A DNA stretch of 13,874 bases, taken from contig CAJUAW010000072.1 of the NCBI GenBank assembly GCA_910584605.1, positions 1-13,874 of the forward strand, written 5' to 3'. Origin of the DNA: an uncultured Oscillospiraceae bacterium (GTDB lineage Bacteria; Bacillota_A; Clostridia; Oscillospirales; Oscillospiraceae). The position numbers were made by a program, and so were the translations under genes. Numbering within the stretch: position 1 is the stretch's first letter; each line of letters starts with the position of its first letter. Below are positions 12,259-13,874 of this stretch, in pieces. The notes below the pieces were generated by a model. That model saw only the letters and a program-made list of their open reading frames with translations, was not told the origin of the DNA and made no database searches.

Positions 12259-13167
12259 TCAGCAGTATTTGGCGATGGCGGCCTGGATCAGCTTGTGGAC
12301 CTCTGCGGTAACCGCCCGGTCGCTCTCCTCCAGCTCCAGCAGGGGGGCGCGGACGCTCCCCGCGTCGGGGCCGCCCTGGAGGCGGATGACCTCCTTGATC
12401 ACCGCGTACATGTTCCCCTGGGCGGAGCACATCTTGTAGATGATACGGCAGCACTCGTTCTGGACCTCCCGCCCCTTCTCCAGCTCTCCGGCCTGGAAGC
12501 AGCGGAGGATCTCCAAATACAGCTCGGGCATGGCGGCGTAGGTCCCGCCGATGCCGCCGATGGCCCCGGCGGCCAGACCGGACAGCAGCTGCTCGTCCGG
12601 GCCGTTGAAGACCACCGCGCCCTCATCCCGCCACATCTGGATGTCCTGGACGGGCATGGAGGAGTTCTTCACCCCGATCACCCGGGGATTGTTCAGCATC
12701 TCCTGGAGCAGGGGCACGGTGAGGGCCACCCCCGCCAGCTGGGGGATGTTGTAGATGATGAAATCGGTGTTGGGGGCGGCGGCGGAGATGTCGTTCCAGT
12801 ACTTGGCGATGCCCTTGGGGGGCAGGTGGAAGTAGATGGGCGGGATGGCGGCGACGGCGTCCACCCCCAGGCTCTCGGCGTGAGCGGCCAGCTCCCGGCT
12901 GTCGGCGGTGTTGTTGCAGGCCACATGGGCGATGATGGTCAGCTTGCCCCCTACCTCGGCCATAACCTGCTCCAGGGTCTCCTTCCGCTCGGCCGTGCTC
13001 TGGTAGATGCACTCCCCGGAGGAGCCGCCCACGTATAGGCCCTTGACCCCCTTGTCCAGCAGGTACTTGGCCAGCGCCCGGACGGCCGCGCCGTCCACCC
13101 TGCCCTCCTTGTCATAGCAGGCGTAGAAAGCGGGGAAAATCCCCTGATATTTGGAAAGATCCTTCAT
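12259..13167 (-). CDS. nanA: N-acetylneuraminate lyase (DapA/NanA family aldolase)
   Basis: 302 residues, (beta/alpha)8 class I aldolase of the DHDPS/NAL family, full length. It cleaves N-acetylneuraminate to pyruvate and N-acetylmannosamine through a Schiff base on Lys167 (VIGVKNSS). Also seen are Tyr139 (IIYNIPQ), the carboxylate-binding GGSSGE loop (47-52) followed by QSTAERKE, and NGPDEQLLSGLAAGAIGGIG. The last, with Asp191-Glu192, corresponds to the NGYDE segment of E. coli NanA and favours the sialic acid lyase branch over dihydrodipicolinate synthase. The neighbouring YhcH-family and sugar-permease genes support this. A related keto-sugar acid aldolase cannot be excluded. AAGGAG lies 7 bases before the ATG, and 11 bases separate it from the yhcH stop. 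Last gene of its operon. Confidence 0.85.
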   Translation of the reverse strand: MKDLSKYQGIFPAFYACYDKEGRVDGAAVRALAKYLLDKGVKGLYVGGSSGECIYQSTAERKETLEQVMAEVGGKLTIIAHVACNNTADSRELAAHAESLGVDAVAAIPPIYFHLPPKGIAKYWNDISAAAPNTDFIIYNIPQLAGVALTVPLLQEMLNNPRVIGVKNSSMPVQDIQMWRDEGAVVFNGPDEQLLSGLAAGAIGGIGGTYAAMPELYLEILRCFQAGELEKGREVQNECCRIIYKMCSAQGNMYAVIKEVIRLQGGPDAGSVRAPLLELEESDRAVTAEVHKLIQAAIAKYC

Positions 13168-13178
13168 AACATCACTCC

Positions 13179-13637
13179 TTAATCGTCAATAATCCGTACC
13201 TTGAACACCACCTTGGTCACCGTTCTGGGGGCGTCCAGCTGCATTTTGATGCGGTGGGCGTCGTTGGGGAAGACCACCAGGAAGCTCCCCGGGGACAGGG
13301 CCAGCCTGAAGCGGGCCGGACCCCGGTAGGCATAGAAGTCGTTGACCTCCACCCGGTCGAACTCCTCCAGCTCCCCCGGCGGGGCCAGCTCCACCCCCTC
13401 GGAGCCATCGGTCATGATGTGGATGTCCAGGTACTTTTTGTGGGCCTCGAAAAAGCTCTCCGTTTCCGGGACCGTCTCGTAGGTGAAACGGGTCACATAC
13501 ACGTCCCGGCCCTTCAGCTCGGTGGGCTCGCCGCCCACCTGGGCCAAAAACTCCGGTGTGATGTGCTCCAGGGCCAGATCCAGGTTGGGGTGGATGCCCC
13601 GGTAGGTCCGGGCATCGGTATTTCCGGCATAAATCAT
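13179..13637 (-). CDS. YhcH/YjgK/YiaL family protein, probable N-acetylneuraminate anomerase
   Basis: 152 residues, full length for DUF386, a cupin-like metal-binding fold. Seen are VTRFTYETVPETESFFEAHKKYLDIH, with the conserved Glu and two His that bind the metal, FYAYRGPARFRLALSPGSF, and the late VVFPNDAHRIKMQ with the third His. E. coli YhcH (NanQ) speeds sialic acid ring opening or anomer exchange, feeding the open form to the lyase. The gene directly precedes nanA here, 11 bases apart, and follows the permease by 3 bases, which supports that role. AAAGGGG lies 6 bases upstream, inside the end of the permease gene. Cytoplasmic, no signal peptide. Confidence 0.88.
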   Translation of the reverse strand: MIYAGNTDARTYRGIHPNLDLALEHITPEFLAQVGGEPTELKGRDVYVTRFTYETVPETESFFEAHKKYLDIHIMTDGSEGVELAPPGELEEFDRVEVNDFYAYRGPARFRLALSPGSFLVVFPNDAHRIKMQLDAPRTVTKVVFKVRIIDD

Positions 13638-13640
13638 AGC

Positions 13641-13874
13641 TTACCCCTTTACCGCACCCATGGCAATCCCCTGGGTGAAATATTTCTGGAAGATCAGGAA
13701 CACGATGATGATGGGCACCGAGGCCATGGCCGCGCCCGCCATCAGCAGTCCCGTATCGGTGGAGGTCTCCGCCTGGAGGGTGGAGATACCCATGGAGATG
13801 GTGTACACGTTGTTGGCGTCCAGCATGACCAGCTGCATGAAGTAGTCGTTCCAGCAGTTGATGAAGGTGAAGAT
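13641..13874 (-). CDS. Carbohydrate ABC transporter permease (MalG-type), C-terminal 77 residues
   Basis: The 3' end of a gene entering from the right edge. Visible: IFTFINCWNDYFMQLVML, just after where the cytoplasmic EAA loop would lie, then ISMGISTLQAET, a last membrane segment (MAGAAMASVPIIIVFLIFQ) and the family ending QKYFTQGIAMGAVKG, nearly diagnostic of CUT1 inner-membrane permeases. It would work with a second permease, a substrate-binding lipoprotein and a shared ATPase, presumably encoded upstream. The tight link to yhcH and nanA suggests a sialic-acid-like substrate. Confidence 0.93.
   Translation of the reverse strand: MFTFINCWNDYFMQLVMLDANNVYTISMGISTLQAETSTDTGLLMAGAAMASVPIIIVFLIFQKYFTQGIAMGAVKG

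Noticed and set aside
1..13874. CRISPR arrays, tRNA or rRNA genes, and intact insertion sequences
   Set aside because: No regularly spaced direct repeats, cloverleaf-like sequences, rRNA signatures or full transposase genes were seen on reading both strands.

Overview
The window looks like a chromosomal segment of a GC-rich, anaerobic, gut-type member of the Firmicutes (class Clostridia, probably Oscillospiraceae, Flavonifractor/Lawsonibacter-like). That placement is inferred from strong AGGAGG-type ribosome binding sites, sigma-A-like promoters, a Spo0A C-terminal domain protein, a butyryl-CoA-dehydrogenase-like gene, and a pxp operon whose gene set matches the Bacillus ycsF-ycsG-kipI-kipA-ycsI cluster. 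It was not checked against a database.

Layout. (a) 1-755, minus: the 5' two thirds of an acyl-CoA dehydrogenase gene with a near-consensus promoter. (b) About 756-2900: a patchy accessory stretch. It holds an unidentified small ORF, a plus-strand cobalamin-riboswitch-like leader with a perfect terminator but no gene behind it, the C-terminal stub of a metallophosphoesterase, a two-gene minus-strand operon (XRE regulator, then a stand-alone Spo0A C-terminal DNA-binding domain), and an AT-rich zone with decayed small ORFs. (c) 2899-5116, plus: a monocistronic soluble hybrid histidine kinase (PAS-PAS-HisKA-HATPase-REC) with its own promoter and terminator. (d) 5117-7252, minus and convergent with the kinase: a large broken gene with intact promoter and ribosome binding site but at least three frameshifts. 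It ends in a truncated P-loop ATPase domain. (e) 7291-12185, minus: a complete pxp (5-oxoprolinase) operon in the order pxpA, NRAMP-like transporter, pxpB, pxpC, ycsI-like, bounded by promoter and terminator. (f) 12207-13874, minus: the 3' end of a sialic-acid-type operon (sugar ABC permease, YhcH-family anomerase, N-acetylneuraminate lyase) with its terminator.

How the genes work together. PxpA, PxpB and PxpC form the ATP-dependent prokaryotic 5-oxoprolinase that opens 5-oxo-L-proline to glutamate. The NRAMP-like membrane protein in the same operon lacks the usual metal-binding motifs, so it may import 5-oxoproline or a related compound. The YcsI-type protein belongs to a family related to part of mammalian D-glutamate cyclase, which points to the same chemistry. 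The upstream cluster would import a sialic-acid-like sugar, help its ring open or change anomer, and cleave it to pyruvate plus an N-acetylhexosamine.

Most notable points: the orphan riboswitch-terminator, the XRE/Spo0A_C pair, the atypical NRAMP protein in the pxp operon, and the decayed multidomain ATPase that still has a good promoter. I did not find a clearly new multi-gene system. I saw no tRNA, rRNA, CRISPR array or intact insertion sequence.
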